A stretch of 64,000 nt of DNA, taken from assembly GCF_963676325.1 (NCBI RefSeq), contig NZ_OY781099.1:2790001-2854000 (forward strand), read 5' to 3'. The number at the start of each line of letters is the position of its first letter. Position 1 is the stretch's first letter. Shown here in pieces: positions 54,125 through 64,000 of this stretch. The notes under the pieces are model-generated. The model did not search any database. It saw only the letters and a list, made by a program, of their open reading frames with translations, and was not told the DNA's origin. Both the position numbers and the translations under genes were made by a program. The stretch is from an uncultured Bacteroides sp. Its GTDB lineage: Bacteria > Bacteroidota > Bacteroidia > Bacteroidales > Bacteroidaceae.

Positions 54125-56965
54125 TTAAAACTCAGCTTTCAAACCAAAATTATAACTACGATTCTGAGGTGTAGTACCTACATTCATCTCCATATATTCA
54201 CGTTCTTTGGCAATAGTCAACAAGCTAGAACCGCTAAAGTACACTGACAAGCCTTTGATAATATTATTTCTCAATATATTTTTTGGAAAATCATAAGTAA
54301 TTTGCACCTTACCCAAATCTACACGACTGGTACTGTAAATCCAGAAATCGGAAGAACGGAAGTTATTGTCGCCGCTTTGAGTTGTTAAACGAGGATAAGT
54401 GGCTGTATTAGCTGTTTCGGGAGTCCAGCGATTGCGCACAACTTCTGAATACTTGCGGTCACCATACACCCACATATATGAATTATTCTTTATTCCTTTC
54501 CCTCCTATATTACCTGTAAGGGCAGCAAAGAAAGTGACAGCTTTACATTTCGCTGTAAAATTCACACCGAAAATAAAAGGTGCTCCCCATTTACCTAATA
54601 CAACCTGATCCTTGCTATCAATTGTACCATCATTGTTTTGATCAATGTATTTTATATCACCTGGTTTTACTTGGCCAAAACTAGAAGTAGAAGAGTTTGC
54701 TATATCAGTTTCATCTTTATAGAAACCGTTACTCTGTAATCCCCAAAGAGCATCAATCGGTTTTCCTTCAGCTTTCAAATAATCATATTCTACATTTTCA
54801 TTAACTTTTGTAGCCTTAGAAGTGTAGTACATTCCGTTTACTCCCAATGTCATGTCTACATTACCAACTTTCTTATTCAGATTAAGTGCAAAGTCAAAAC
54901 CTGTACGGCGATTGTTATTATAGTTCATATATGGCAAAAAAGAGGAAACCGGCCAGTAGGTCTGGAAATAGCTCGGGAAAATTGTAGATGGAGTAGTCAA
55001 TAAACCTTCTGTTGAAGTAGTAAATAAATTGGCATTCAATTTCAATAAGCCCTTCCATAAAGAAGCATCAACGCCAACTGTAAATTCCTTGCGTTTTACA
55101 AAACTTAAATTGTCATTACCACTACGACGAGAGTCAGCAGACTGCATGCTGTTACCATACGATTCTGACCATCCCCACCAAGTTCCTGATGAAGTAAATA
55201 CATTGTCGTAAAGATAATATTCAACATTCTTATCGTCAATTGTAGTCTTAATATCTAAGTCTTGATTCAACATTGAAGCAGAAGCATTTAGCTTCAAATC
55301 ATCAATGATCGGCGAATCTGCAAGGAAACCTTCTTTACTTAAACGCCATGCAGCTGATATGGTAGGTGAAATAGCCTCGCGATTCCCTTGGGCAAATTTT
55401 GCCGAATGAACTTCAGCCGCACTAAAATCGACATAATACTTATTTTTATAATTATATCCGAGTTGCAGACCTAAATTCGCATTACTGAGACGATGATACT
55501 CTCCGGAAATTGTTTGTTGATAACCATGTGCCAACAACATTGCAGAAATATTATGCACCTCATTGAATGTACGATTATAATTAAACTGACCAGAAAACAT
55601 TATAGTTTGTGTCTCTGCACTACCTGATACATTTTGCGTACCCGTACTACTATCTTTATTGTACTTATTTAGCGATGTGATTAAATCCTGACCTGAGTAA
55701 TTGTTCCATACTGCTTCATAAGTAGCATATTTATTATTGATGGAAGTAGAATAACTGGTCGCATAATCAACAGCAAATTGTGTACGGAACGAAAGTCCCT
55801 TCAACACTTTGGCAAGATCTAAATTAATACCGGTATCAAATTGAAACTGACGAGAAGTGTGCTTGTTGTAGCCGGCAGCATACATTGCTGCAAACGGATT
55901 GGTTGGATCCAATTGAGTTCCACCTAATAGATATTGACCATCCACCAGATAATTACTATTATTGATTAATGTCCTGGAAGAATTGTCGTTTTCTTCAACA
56001 TAGGAAATTGGAATCAAAGGACTAACACGGTTGGGACGCAGTGTGGCTGAGTTCGACCAAAATGAAGCATTATCGTTACGTGCGTCATAAAATGTTGCAT
56101 TTGCATTTACCCATCCTGTAACCCAATCATTCAGACGTAAATCTACATTACCACGTATATTCATACGATTTGTATGGTTATCTTTTCCTTCTCCAAAATT
56201 AATCAGATCACTAACATTATAAAAACCAATATTAGTATAGAAATGGGCATATTTTCCACCACCTGAAAACTCAGCTGAAGCATCATAAAGATTATATGCC
56301 TTTTTTAAATAATCAGATGAGAAAAAATTCACATCAGGATAACGATAAGGATTATTTCCTGTTGAAGTATTATAAATCAAATCTTTTGAATAAGTAGGAG
56401 ATAAACCATCATTTGCTCGTGCTTCATTATATAAGGTCATATATTCAGCTGCTCCTAAATACTTAGGATATGATTTAGGTATAAATACCGCAGCATCACC
56501 ACGGGCTTTAATTTGAAGTCCGTCTTCGCGTCCACGTTTTGTTGTAATTAAAATAACGCCTTTAGATGCGCGACTGCCATACAATACAACAGCAGAGGCA
56601 CTTTTTAGAAATGTTATTTTATCTATTTCAGTAGGCATTACATTATTTGCATCACGGGGTACACCATCAACTAATATTAATGCATCACCCATGTTCCATA
56701 GCTGGCCATTATATCCACCTACCAGTGACTGCATATTATCCAAACTATACGTCGAATAGTTTTTATCCGTTAATTGCACCATATCCACTACAGAAACACC
56801 TCCCATCAGGTCCTTCTGATTCACCGTACGGAAAGCCACATTGACTTCTTGCTTGGCTAAAGAGTCGGCAGGTGTTATAATTGCTGCATTCTCTTGCGCT
56901 ACCAGCCCCAATGACGTGAAAGCCATCATAGTCCCCATAACGATTTTTGCATGTATATTTTTCAT
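54125..56965 (-). CDS. Short SusC-like TonB-dependent transporter, XusC-like
   Basis: A 946-residue SusC/RagA protein with a signal peptide (KNIHAKIVMGTMMAFTSLGLVAQ). Unlike the other two SusC proteins in the window it goes directly from a 35-residue linker (EVNVAFRTVNQKDLMGGVSVVDMVQ) to the plug domain; the carboxypeptidase-regulatory-like N-terminal domain is missing and the TonB box is not the usual DEVVVVGYG form. The plug (ILVDGVPRDANN, VLYGSRASKGVILITTKRG) and barrel are intact to the terminal FGLKAEF. This shape matches the second SusC of xylan loci, such as XusC. It lies 37 bases after the first SusD. Confidence 0.93.
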   Translation of the reverse strand: MKNIHAKIVMGTMMAFTSLGLVAQENAAIITPADSLAKQEVNVAFRTVNQKDLMGGVSVVDMVQLTDKNYSTYSLDNMQSLVGGYNGQLWNMGDALILVDGVPRDANNVMPTEIDKITFLKSASAVVLYGSRASKGVILITTKRGREDGLQIKARGDAAVFIPKSYPKYLGAAEYMTLYNEARANDGLSPTYSKDLIYNTSTGNNPYRYPDVNFFSSDYLKKAYNLYDASAEFSGGGKYAHFYTNIGFYNVSDLINFGEGKDNHTNRMNIRGNVDLRLNDWVTGWVNANATFYDARNDNASFWSNSATLRPNRVSPLIPISYVEENDNSSRTLINNSNYLVDGQYLLGGTQLDPTNPFAAMYAAGYNKHTSRQFQFDTGINLDLAKVLKGLSFRTQFAVDYATSYSTSINNKYATYEAVWNNYSGQDLITSLNKYNKDSSTGTQNVSGSAETQTIMFSGQFNYNRTFNEVHNISAMLLAHGYQQTISGEYHRLSNANLGLQLGYNYKNKYYVDFSAAEVHSAKFAQGNREAISPTISAAWRLSKEGFLADSPIIDDLKLNASASMLNQDLDIKTTIDDKNVEYYLYDNVFTSSGTWWGWSESYGNSMQSADSRRSGNDNLSFVKRKEFTVGVDASLWKGLLKLNANLFTTSTEGLLTTPSTIFPSYFQTYWPVSSFLPYMNYNNNRRTGFDFALNLNKKVGNVDMTLGVNGMYYTSKATKVNENVEYDYLKAEGKPIDALWGLQSNGFYKDETDIANSSTSSFGQVKPGDIKYIDQNNDGTIDSKDQVVLGKWGAPFIFGVNFTAKCKAVTFFAALTGNIGGKGIKNNSYMWVYGDRKYSEVVRNRWTPETANTATYPRLTTQSGDNNFRSSDFWIYSTSRVDLGKVQITYDFPKNILRNNIIKGLSVYFSGSSLLTIAKEREYMEMNVGTTPQNRSYNFGLKAEF

Positions 56966-57002
56966 TCTTTTTCTGTTTTATTAAACTTAATGTTAACACC
57001 TA

Positions 57003-58877
57003 TTACCAACCAGGATTCTGATGAAATTCAGGGTAAAGACTTGTATCAGATTTCTTCAAAGGTAACCAATAATGCTTTTCTGTAAAGTTTCGAGTTAAAA
57101 TTACTTTTTCTGTAAAGCCACTTACTGCATTTTTTGTAGGATCTTCTTTATTGAAAGCACCTGAACGAATAAATTCCTGTGAAGTTTTAATAGTATAAGG
57201 AGATTCTGTCAGTAATAACCAACGACGCAAATCATTAAAACGATGCCCTTCATAAGCCAATTCTACAGCGCGTTCACGGCGAAGCTCACCCATGAAACCA
57301 TCTAATGTACCAGTATATTTAGCATTTATCTCTTTTACTCCCGCACGTTTACGAATTTTATTAACAGCGTCAACTGAAGTCAATGAGCAGTTTGATGATT
57401 TGCCCATAGCAGATTCCGAAGCATTTGCTGCTGATTCAGCATACATTAAATAGACATCTGCTAAGCGCATCCAACTCAGATGAATATGAAAGTGATTGCT
57501 ATATCCATAACCGTCATCGAACTTATTACATTTAACAGGAATAAACTTGTAAAGCAAATATCCGGTGCGACTTCCTTTCGTAGCATCACGCAACTGACCG
57601 GAAGTATATAAGCTGGCATAGCGAAGTGGTTCATTTTCTGTACTCAAATTACCTTCTACTACTTTCACACCATCGTATACAATATCATGGTAAAAACGTG
57701 GATCGCGTCCTTTCCAAGGATAGGTTGCATCAAAGCCCGATTCTGCGTCAGTCAAAGGTAGGCCATTTGCCATACCATAATAGTTAACATAATTGGCTGT
57801 AGGAAGTGATAGAACTCCAGCATCATTAAGAATGCCGGTACCAAATTGCTTACTCAACCCCCAGTTTGTATCGTTCCATCCATAAGAAGGACCACGGAAA
57901 ATAGCTTCTGTTGAACCAGGCATCAAACCATCTTGCCCGATTGTATAAAACAAGCTAGAGTAATTTTTAAAATCAACCAAAGAATATTGTGTCTGGCCAC
58001 TTTCAACCAATGTGAGCAATTCACCAAATGCTTCGGCTGATCTCTTGCATAAATCTTTGTTATATGATTTAGATTTTTGAGATTCATAGTTCATTAATGG
58101 ACTACCTGCCCACAACAAATTCTTACCTAAGTAGCCTAATGCCATAATTTTATTGACACGTAATTGGTTCTTACCCAATGTATTCTTTCCTGCGGTTGTA
58201 TTATCCCAGTCGATAGGCAGTAAGTCGGCAGCCTTGCGAAAATCGGCAGCTGCTTTTTCTGCACATTCCTGATAGCTAAGTCGAGGAAGAGTCAATGGTT
58301 CTCCAGAAGGAAGTACCGTGTCGATATAAGGCAAACCTCCGAAGTATTGCATCAACTCAAAATGGAACCATCCACGAAAGAAGTATAGCTGTCCTTCAAT
58401 TAAGTTACGTTCTTCTTCTGTAGCATCGGTCATCAATTTTATGTTAGCAAGACCCATATTGCTTTTACGAATACCATACCATGCGAGCGACCATAATGAC
58501 TTTTCGAAACGATCATTAGAAGTAGTCGAACTACCTCTACGATCCATCCAGCCGCTTTGCCAGCCATCATGTTCGGATTGCCATCCCCAGAAATCGCCTT
58601 GGTCAATCTTATAGCACATGTGATAGTCAATACCTACATTCATAATTTCATCTTCTCCCCAGTTAAAGGAATTACTCCAATAACCTTTTGCAAAATCGGG
58701 GATGCAATAATATAGCTCTTCCGTATAACCTTGGAAGTTGGTGAAATCTTTAAAAGCATCCGTTGCAGAAATATCAGAGTCGGGTGCTTTATCCAGATAG
58801 TCTGTACATGAAGTTGTACTTAGCAGGCACATAACTATCAAGCCGCTTAAAAAATATTTATATATATACTTTTTCAT
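57003..58877 (-). CDS. SusD-like glycan-binding lipoprotein, XusB-like
   Basis: A 624-residue lipoprotein (lipobox STTSC, then TDYLDKAPDSDIS). It contains the tetratricopeptide segment LIEGQLYFFRGWFHFELMQYFGGLPYID (about 155-183) and the C-terminal RERAVELAYEGHRFNDLRRW and NPGW ending of SusD proteins. The gene begins 10 bases after the SusC upstream and precedes the short SusC by 37 bases. XusB of Prevotella bryantii, a xylan-binding SusD, has the same order. Its large size relative to starch SusD is common in xylan loci. Confidence 0.95.
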   Translation of the reverse strand: MKKYIYKYFLSGLIVMCLLSTTSCTDYLDKAPDSDISATDAFKDFTNFQGYTEELYYCIPDFAKGYWSNSFNWGEDEIMNVGIDYHMCYKIDQGDFWGWQSEHDGWQSGWMDRRGSSTTSNDRFEKSLWSLAWYGIRKSNMGLANIKLMTDATEEERNLIEGQLYFFRGWFHFELMQYFGGLPYIDTVLPSGEPLTLPRLSYQECAEKAAADFRKAADLLPIDWDNTTAGKNTLGKNQLRVNKIMALGYLGKNLLWAGSPLMNYESQKSKSYNKDLCKRSAEAFGELLTLVESGQTQYSLVDFKNYSSLFYTIGQDGLMPGSTEAIFRGPSYGWNDTNWGLSKQFGTGILNDAGVLSLPTANYVNYYGMANGLPLTDAESGFDATYPWKGRDPRFYHDIVYDGVKVVEGNLSTENEPLRYASLYTSGQLRDATKGSRTGYLLYKFIPVKCNKFDDGYGYSNHFHIHLSWMRLADVYLMYAESAANASESAMGKSSNCSLTSVDAVNKIRKRAGVKEINAKYTGTLDGFMGELRRERAVELAYEGHRFNDLRRWLLLTESPYTIKTSQEFIRSGAFNKEDPTKNAVSGFTEKVILTRNFTEKHYWLPLKKSDTSLYPEFHQNPGW

Positions 58878-58887
58878 GTTATTTCTT

Positions 58888-61800
58888 TTAAAGATTGAAT
58901 TTTATTCCCAAATTGAAACGTTTCAATGTAGGATAAGCTCCTTGAGAAGCCAAACCTGTACCGGCAAAGTTCGATTCACGATCATCTGGCATACGTGTCC
59001 ATACCCACAAATTATTACCATTCAAATAAATTTTCAGGTTAGAGAGACCCATTTTCTTTATCCAACCATCAGTAAATGTATAGGCTATTTCAGCATTTTT
59101 TAAGCGAATAAACGAACCGTCATAGTGGTAGCGAGTCCCCTCATAATAATTTGGTGTAGAATTCCATCGTGGCATGGGTGCATCTGCATTTGTATTTTTT
59201 ACTGTCCAGTAAGCCCCTTCATCAAAAACAGTATTCAATTTACCGTTGAGTGAGGTAAAGGATACATAACGATCAACATTGGTTACCCCATAGAACTGAA
59301 CAAAAGCACTGAATCCTTTCCATTCAAAACCAACAGTAGCATTGTATGTATTTTGAGGAGTTCCAGTATATCCATAAGGTGCGTTATCATTAGTGTCAAT
59401 CACTCCGTCGCCATTAAAGTCAACAATGACATATTGACCAGGTAATTTCTGGTTATCATTTGTATTGTGATCAGTCATTCCAATAACTTCATCCCATGTA
59501 TTAGCATAGCCATTACTTAGATAAGAGTGATCCTGTCCGATAGCGTATCCTGCTGTTTTTTGATAACTTGGCAAGAATTGTGCATCATCATATTTTAATA
59601 CAAGGTTTTCGGCATGCGTCATATTGAAATTACCCCATAGGCGCAGACCGTTCTTAAACATTTTATTCAGGCGTAACTCCAACTCATATCCTTTTGTGCG
59701 AACCTTACCAAGATTGGCAGTAGGAGCTGTGGTACCAAAATAAGAAGGTACAGAACGTTTATCACCTGATACGAGAATATCAGAACGGTTTTCATGAAAA
59801 AACTCTGCACTACCAGCTATTAAACCTCCTAGTAATGAATAGTCAACACCTAAGTTCTGCTTAACTGCTTTTTCCCAATGCACATTTTCATTACCTACTG
59901 ATGACTCACGATACCATGTATAAGGACTGTTTTCTCCCTTAGACCCCATCATAGCAATACTTCCATTTTTACCTGTTCCGTAAGCCCACTGAGTGGCGTA
60001 TAACCAACGAGACCCAACATTGTCATCACCGATTTCACCATAAGAATACCTCACTTTTAACATATCTACGTATTTCTTAAGCGGATTGAAGAATTTTTCT
60101 TCACTGATCATCCATCCCACGGCACCCGAATTAAAGAAAGCGAAACGATTCTTAGCGCTAAATTTTTCAGAACCATTATAAGCACCGTTATATTCAGCGA
60201 AATACTTGTCGGCATAATTATATGTAGTACGGAAAGCCCAATCTTCACGATAATGCGTAAATTCACTACCGGTTGCACGCTCTGTACGGTTAAATACACC
60301 CATTGCAGAAACTTCATGTTTACCAAACTGTCCAGCCCAATTCAATTGTCCCTGATAGAACAAGTTACGCTGAGTTTGATTATTATCTATTGAACCACCA
60401 GATGTAGTCCACTGTATTCCCTCTTGAAAGTCGAAGTTATTATTACTATTACCAGATTGTTGGTACTTTATTTCTCCCGTATCAGGATCTATCCATTTAA
60501 ATTGTGTATTGTGATAAAGGTCATTTATACCACGATCATTTTCAAAAAACACATTATCCAATGAGAGCAAGGCACTTGCTTTCAATCCTTTCAAAAAGAA
60601 ACTAAGATCTTGTTCCAGGGTAAAGTCTGTGTTAATACGAGTCGTTGTCTTCTTTTCAGAACCACTGATCGCCAAATTTACAATTGAGTTAGGTGCACCT
60701 TGTGTATTAGAAGGATAATATCCCCACGCTCCATCCGAATATCGGGGAAGAAACGCATCTGAGGGAGCACTATAAGCAGCCTGCCATAACTGCGACGCTC
60801 CGAATGAATCATCGCTGACATGCCATGGAGAAAGTCTAAGACCATGTGACCCCGCAATATTAGCTTTCAAAACAGTCGTTTTTGTCAACTGGAAATCTAA
60901 ATTACTTCGTACATTAATACGGTTATAACCATATCCTGACTGATATCCACGATTATTATCCCACTGACGGAACAAATCACCTTCATGTTGAAAATCTACT
61001 GCCGCAAAGTATTTTACAAATCTTGTTCCACCCGAAATATTAACATTTGCATTATAAGCCATTGCATAATCTTTAAACAACTCTTTCTGCCAATCCACAT
61101 TCGGATAGCGTTCAGCTTCTTCCAAATTAGCCGGATTACGGTATTTCTCCAGAATATCAGCTGATGTAATATCCCCCCATGAATCAGGATTTAAACCCAG
61201 TTCATTCTCTATTGCTTGATTACGTACATATAAAGCATTTGCAGAAGCCATAGAACGTGGTAACTTAGACACGACTTTTGCTGTAGCATTAAAACCAACC
61301 TCTATTTTGGCTTTACCTTCACTTCCACGTTTTGTAGTAATCAAGATAACACCATTTGCACCTTTCACACCATAAACGGCAGTGGCAGAAGCATCCTTTA
61401 ATACAGAAACAGATTGTACAGAACTGATGTCTACACTATTCATAGGACGTTCTATTCCATCTACTAAAATTAATGGATCACTATTGTTCCATGAACTGAT
61501 ACCACGAATAACTATCTTCGGATCTTCTTCGCCAGGCATACCGGTACTAGCTGTAGTAACTACGCCAGGCAGGTTACCAGTCAAGGCTGCACCAATATTT
61601 GAAACACCACCGGCACGTTCCAGCACTTTACCAGTAGTTTGCGTAATTGCGCCAACCACACTAGCTTTCTTTTGTTGTCCATAACCTACAACAACTATTT
61701 CATTTAATTGTACGTTATTATCTTTTAAAACAATTTTTATTGATTTATTACCTTCGATTTTCACATCTTGTGTAACCATACCTACATAAGAAACTACAAG

Positions 61801-62034
61801 GAGTTGCTTTGTGTTTGGAACACTCAGTGAGAATTTACCGTCTATATCTGTTGCTGTGCCTATTGAACGATTTCCTTTTACAAAGACAGTAGCTCCAATC
61901 ACTGGTTCATTTTGTCCATCCACTACTATCCCTTTTACAAATGCTTTATCCTGAGCCGTCACTATTAGGCTACTGAATAGCATTAGTAAGAATAAATAAA
62001 GATTCTTTTTAGTTTGTCTTTTAACATTTTTCAT
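58888..62034 (-). CDS. SusC-like TonB-dependent transporter, XusA-like
   Basis: A 1048-residue outer-membrane transporter: export signal (about 1-28), carboxypeptidase-regulatory-like domain (FVKGIVVDGQNEPVIGAT to about 115), TonB box LNEIVVVGYGQQKK, plug with VYGVKGANGVILITTKRG, and a barrel ending FNLGIKFNL. It is the first gene of the xylan operon (SusC, SusD, short SusC, SusD, DUF1735, GH10) that matches xusA-E and xyn10C of Prevotella. Predicted function is uptake of long xylan oligosaccharides. A 680-base leader/promoter region lies upstream. Confidence 0.96.
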   Translation of the reverse strand: MKNVKRQTKKNLYLFLLMLFSSLIVTAQDKAFVKGIVVDGQNEPVIGATVFVKGNRSIGTATDIDGKFSLSVPNTKQLLVVSYVGMVTQDVKIEGNKSIKIVLKDNNVQLNEIVVVGYGQQKKASVVGAITQTTGKVLERAGGVSNIGAALTGNLPGVVTTASTGMPGEEDPKIVIRGISSWNNSDPLILVDGIERPMNSVDISSVQSVSVLKDASATAVYGVKGANGVILITTKRGSEGKAKIEVGFNATAKVVSKLPRSMASANALYVRNQAIENELGLNPDSWGDITSADILEKYRNPANLEEAERYPNVDWQKELFKDYAMAYNANVNISGGTRFVKYFAAVDFQHEGDLFRQWDNNRGYQSGYGYNRINVRSNLDFQLTKTTVLKANIAGSHGLRLSPWHVSDDSFGASQLWQAAYSAPSDAFLPRYSDGAWGYYPSNTQGAPNSIVNLAISGSEKKTTTRINTDFTLEQDLSFFLKGLKASALLSLDNVFFENDRGINDLYHNTQFKWIDPDTGEIKYQQSGNSNNNFDFQEGIQWTTSGGSIDNNQTQRNLFYQGQLNWAGQFGKHEVSAMGVFNRTERATGSEFTHYREDWAFRTTYNYADKYFAEYNGAYNGSEKFSAKNRFAFFNSGAVGWMISEEKFFNPLKKYVDMLKVRYSYGEIGDDNVGSRWLYATQWAYGTGKNGSIAMMGSKGENSPYTWYRESSVGNENVHWEKAVKQNLGVDYSLLGGLIAGSAEFFHENRSDILVSGDKRSVPSYFGTTAPTANLGKVRTKGYELELRLNKMFKNGLRLWGNFNMTHAENLVLKYDDAQFLPSYQKTAGYAIGQDHSYLSNGYANTWDEVIGMTDHNTNDNQKLPGQYVIVDFNGDGVIDTNDNAPYGYTGTPQNTYNATVGFEWKGFSAFVQFYGVTNVDRYVSFTSLNGKLNTVFDEGAYWTVKNTNADAPMPRWNSTPNYYEGTRYHYDGSFIRLKNAEIAYTFTDGWIKKMGLSNLKIYLNGNNLWVWTRMPDDRESNFAGTGLASQGAYPTLKRFNLGIKFNL

Positions 62035-62718
62035 TATTATTAGTTTAAGATATTGATAACTTAATTATTCATAGCTCTTTAACTATTAGAAAAAATTACT
62101 TAACTATCATCAAATAAATATCTCACAAAAATTAAAGTTACAGGTTTATGGAGCAGTAGAAAGATATTTTGCATCCACATTTCTACATTACAAAGCTCGA
62201 TTTCCTTTTTCTATATATAGAAGTCATAGAATAGGAATCCCCATACTTTTGATGGTGAGCATTAAATAATACGAGAGGATCAACTAGTGTTCATTACTAT
62301 CTTCATACATAATTATTTATTAAGGTTAAAAAAACACAGACAATTAGTTTAAGAAACACTAAACACCAGGAATCTGATAAAATTGAACTTTGCCATAGCA
62401 GGCAAAAGGAATCAACATATACAAAAAAACAAGACTTCGTGTTCTCATTTGATTCAAAGGTAAATCCACAAGGATATATTAAGAATAACCAATTGTTGTT
62501 AACAGATTGCAAAACAACTATATTTATCCATTATAGAGTTTTGATAATAGATATTATATTTCTAATTTGAGATATACAATAAGCATAAGTACTTAGAAAT
62601 AATTAGAACAGCATTAATCATATAACACAAGTCTAATGATGTTACAAAAGACACAGCTTACTGTATATCTCAAAAAACTACATACAATATTTAATGAAGA
62701 TAGTCTTCATAAAAAGGA
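62035..62718. other. Long leader and promoter region of the xylan operon
   Basis: 684 AT-rich bases with no believable gene. A -7 match (TACCTTTG on the minus strand, 62462-62455) would give a leader of about 410 bases. A 6-bp hairpin (TTTGCC 62389-62394 with GGCAAA 62401-62406) lies in that leader. The right end (62650-62718) is the 3' flank of the GH43 gene; no strong terminator is seen there. Confidence 0.45.
62455..62462 (-). promoter_or_regulatory. -7 promoter element of the xylan operon
   Basis: CAAAGGTA on the plus strand reads TACCTTTG on the minus strand, an exact TAnnTTTG match. No -33 TTTG at the normal distance was found, as is common for activator-dependent promoters. Confidence 0.45.
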
Positions 62719-64000
62719 TCATTTACATGTAAAAACAAAGTCCTTCAATGCAAATAATTTATCACCATTTTCACCTACAAACTTAAGATAAACATCATGT
62801 CTTCCGGTTGTAGGAATCGTTTTAGCAGTGAAAGTTTTTACATTCGATAAATTGCCAGTATTTTTAATATTGCAGATAGCAATTTTCTTTCCTGTACCTA
62901 TAGAGTCAAGCCATACTTCAACCTTACCACCTTTAGTAGCACAGGAAGCAGAAATAGAAATGTTACCAGATTTTTTGTTATAGTTTTTATTTCCAAATTC
63001 AACTCCAGCATATAAAGCCCAATCATTATTATGAATATCGTCTAATAAAGCCCCCCCGTTTGAAAGCACAGTCTTCATTGTTCCATATTGATTTGCCGGA
63101 CATTCTGCCAGAATAGGTGAATAAGCATCACGATATATGTATAGATCAAAATCAGCATACTTTGTTCCCTGAACATATAACCCTTGCCTATTTCCACACC
63201 ATCCATTATAATTACTAGTAAACCGATCGAGTGTTTCTACATTTATTTTATTACCAACTGGCATCCATTTTACACCATCCTGACTAAAAAAGCCGGTTAG
63301 TTCATGATTATTTCTTTCTAATTTTAGCCACACGATATTGCCTATGTTATTTTCGATTTCATAATGAACCTGATCAAAACTAAAACAGATTATTTTTTCA
63401 CCTTTACTATTTATAGTACTATATATTTTAGCAAACAAATTTTCCAGGCCATTCATAATTCTTATTCCTGCTTCATCAGATGTAGAATCCGGCTTGAAAT
63501 CAAGACGTGTAATTAATGAATAGTTATGCTCGGCATCCGTTTTTATAACAGTATTTGCCTTAGTCAGACTTTTGGGAGTTAATCTTAACCAATCTGGTCT
63601 ATCAGAAAGTGAGACAAGTGAGGTTTTAGTATACCCCCAAAACGACCATTCCGGATTAAGCTTTTCAGTAGTAAAGAAATCAGATTTAGGAACCATAAAT
63701 GGAATTCCGCCAGAAGGTAATAAAGGTGCTTTTTTAACCATATTTACCGGATAATCAGCAACTACGTTATTTTCAGAATCATATCTTACCTGATTCAGCA
63801 ATCCTTGACGACCTTGTCCATACCATTCATTATTATTTGCTCTGGCCCAAACAGGATGAACTACCCAACATGTACCATCGCTTAACTCTACGGCTGCCGA
63901 ACTATGATTTGGCCTCCCAAAGATAGCTGTTGATTTATTCGGATCATTCTCATTAAACATATCTACAGGTGTGGTCCAGGCTGATTTATCTGCTGTTAGC
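62719..64000 (-). CDS. GH43 family glycosidase (beta-xylosidase/arabinofuranosidase type), C-terminal part, with CBM6
   Basis: The frame stays open to the right edge (a continuous reading ending in TADKSAWTTPVDMFNEND), so the N-terminal catalytic blades lie outside the window. What remains is the last part of the five-bladed propeller (GRPNHSSAAVELSDGTCWVVHPVW, with the His seen in GH43 active sites), a GH43 C-terminal concanavalin-like domain (about 110-300 of the visible part, LDFKPDSTSDEAGIRIMN, WLKLERNNHELTGFFSQDG) and a CBM6 domain at the end (YAGVEFG to FVFTCK). GH43 enzymes release xylose or arabinose from xylan oligosaccharides. It precedes the xylan operon in the same direction. Confidence 0.9.
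   Translation of the reverse strand, partial: LTADKSAWTTPVDMFNENDPNKSTAIFGRPNHSSAAVELSDGTCWVVHPVWARANNNEWYGQGRQGLLNQVRYDSENNVVADYPVNMVKKAPLLPSGGIPFMVPKSDFFTTEKLNPEWSFWGYTKTSLVSLSDRPDWLRLTPKSLTKANTVIKTDAEHNYSLITRLDFKPDSTSDEAGIRIMNGLENLFAKIYSTINSKGEKIICFSFDQVHYEIENNIGNIVWLKLERNNHELTGFFSQDGVKWMPVGNKINVETLDRFTSNYNGWCGNRQGLYVQGTKYADFDLYIYRDAYSPILAECPANQYGTMKTVLSNGGALLDDIHNNDWALYAGVEFGNKNYNKKSGNISISASCATKGGKVEVWLDSIGTGKKIAICNIKNTGNLSNVKTFTAKTIPTTGRHDVYLKFVGENGDKLFALKDFVFTCK

Overview
The window looks like a chromosome segment of a plant-polysaccharide-degrading Bacteroidales bacterium, most likely Bacteroides. The grounds are SusC/SusD outer-membrane pairs, a hybrid two-component regulator, Bacteroidetes-type promoters (TTTG or TTG, about 19-20 bases, TAnnTTTG), lipoproteins with an SxxC-type lipobox, and the gene families present.

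Left part (1-20.3 kb) is mostly housekeeping. It holds the end of a nitrilase-type amidase, a NagB-like/PIG-L fusion whose NagB half has lost its catalytic residues, a secreted amidase-fold protein with a golvesin-like insert (often called xanthan lyase), a small unknown protein and a YgiQ radical SAM protein. A complete IS66-family element follows (8348-10907; 20-bp terminal repeats, 8-bp target duplication GTTGAAAT). Then come mfd, an operon of a polyprenol-phosphate sugar transferase, dihydroorotase and a stand-alone MetH reactivation domain, an ECF sigma factor with a membrane partner, and a membrane phosphoesterase.

Middle part (20.3-41 kb) starts with a hybrid two-component sensor/regulator divergent from a CE20-type acetylesterase and a GH97 glycosidase. 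A complete ISL3-family element (28462-30437; 8-bp duplication CAGAGAAA) follows. Next are a DUF4494 / YggS / DHOD-like operon, an acyl-CoA synthetase, a repeat-rich secreted protein, an AspT/YidE-type transporter, a lipoprotein with a nucleoside transporter, and a cupin. Both IS elements sit in intergenic regions carrying diverged copies of the same hairpin-rich repeat.

Right part (41-64 kb) is polysaccharide utilisation. An orphan SusC/SusD pair (+ strand) is followed by an 830-base hairpin-rich gap. On the minus strand lies a xylan locus with the order of the Prevotella xus / Bacteroides large xylan locus: GH43 (cut by the window end), SusC, SusD, short SusC, SusD, DUF1735 lipoprotein, GH10 xylanase with an internal carbohydrate-binding insert, and beyond a strong terminator a CE1-CBM48-CE1 double esterase. 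The expected order of work is: surface binding and xylanase cutting, esterases removing side groups, import through the two SusC channels, and trimming by GH43. The regulator of this locus is not in the window. No rRNA, tRNA or CRISPR array was seen.
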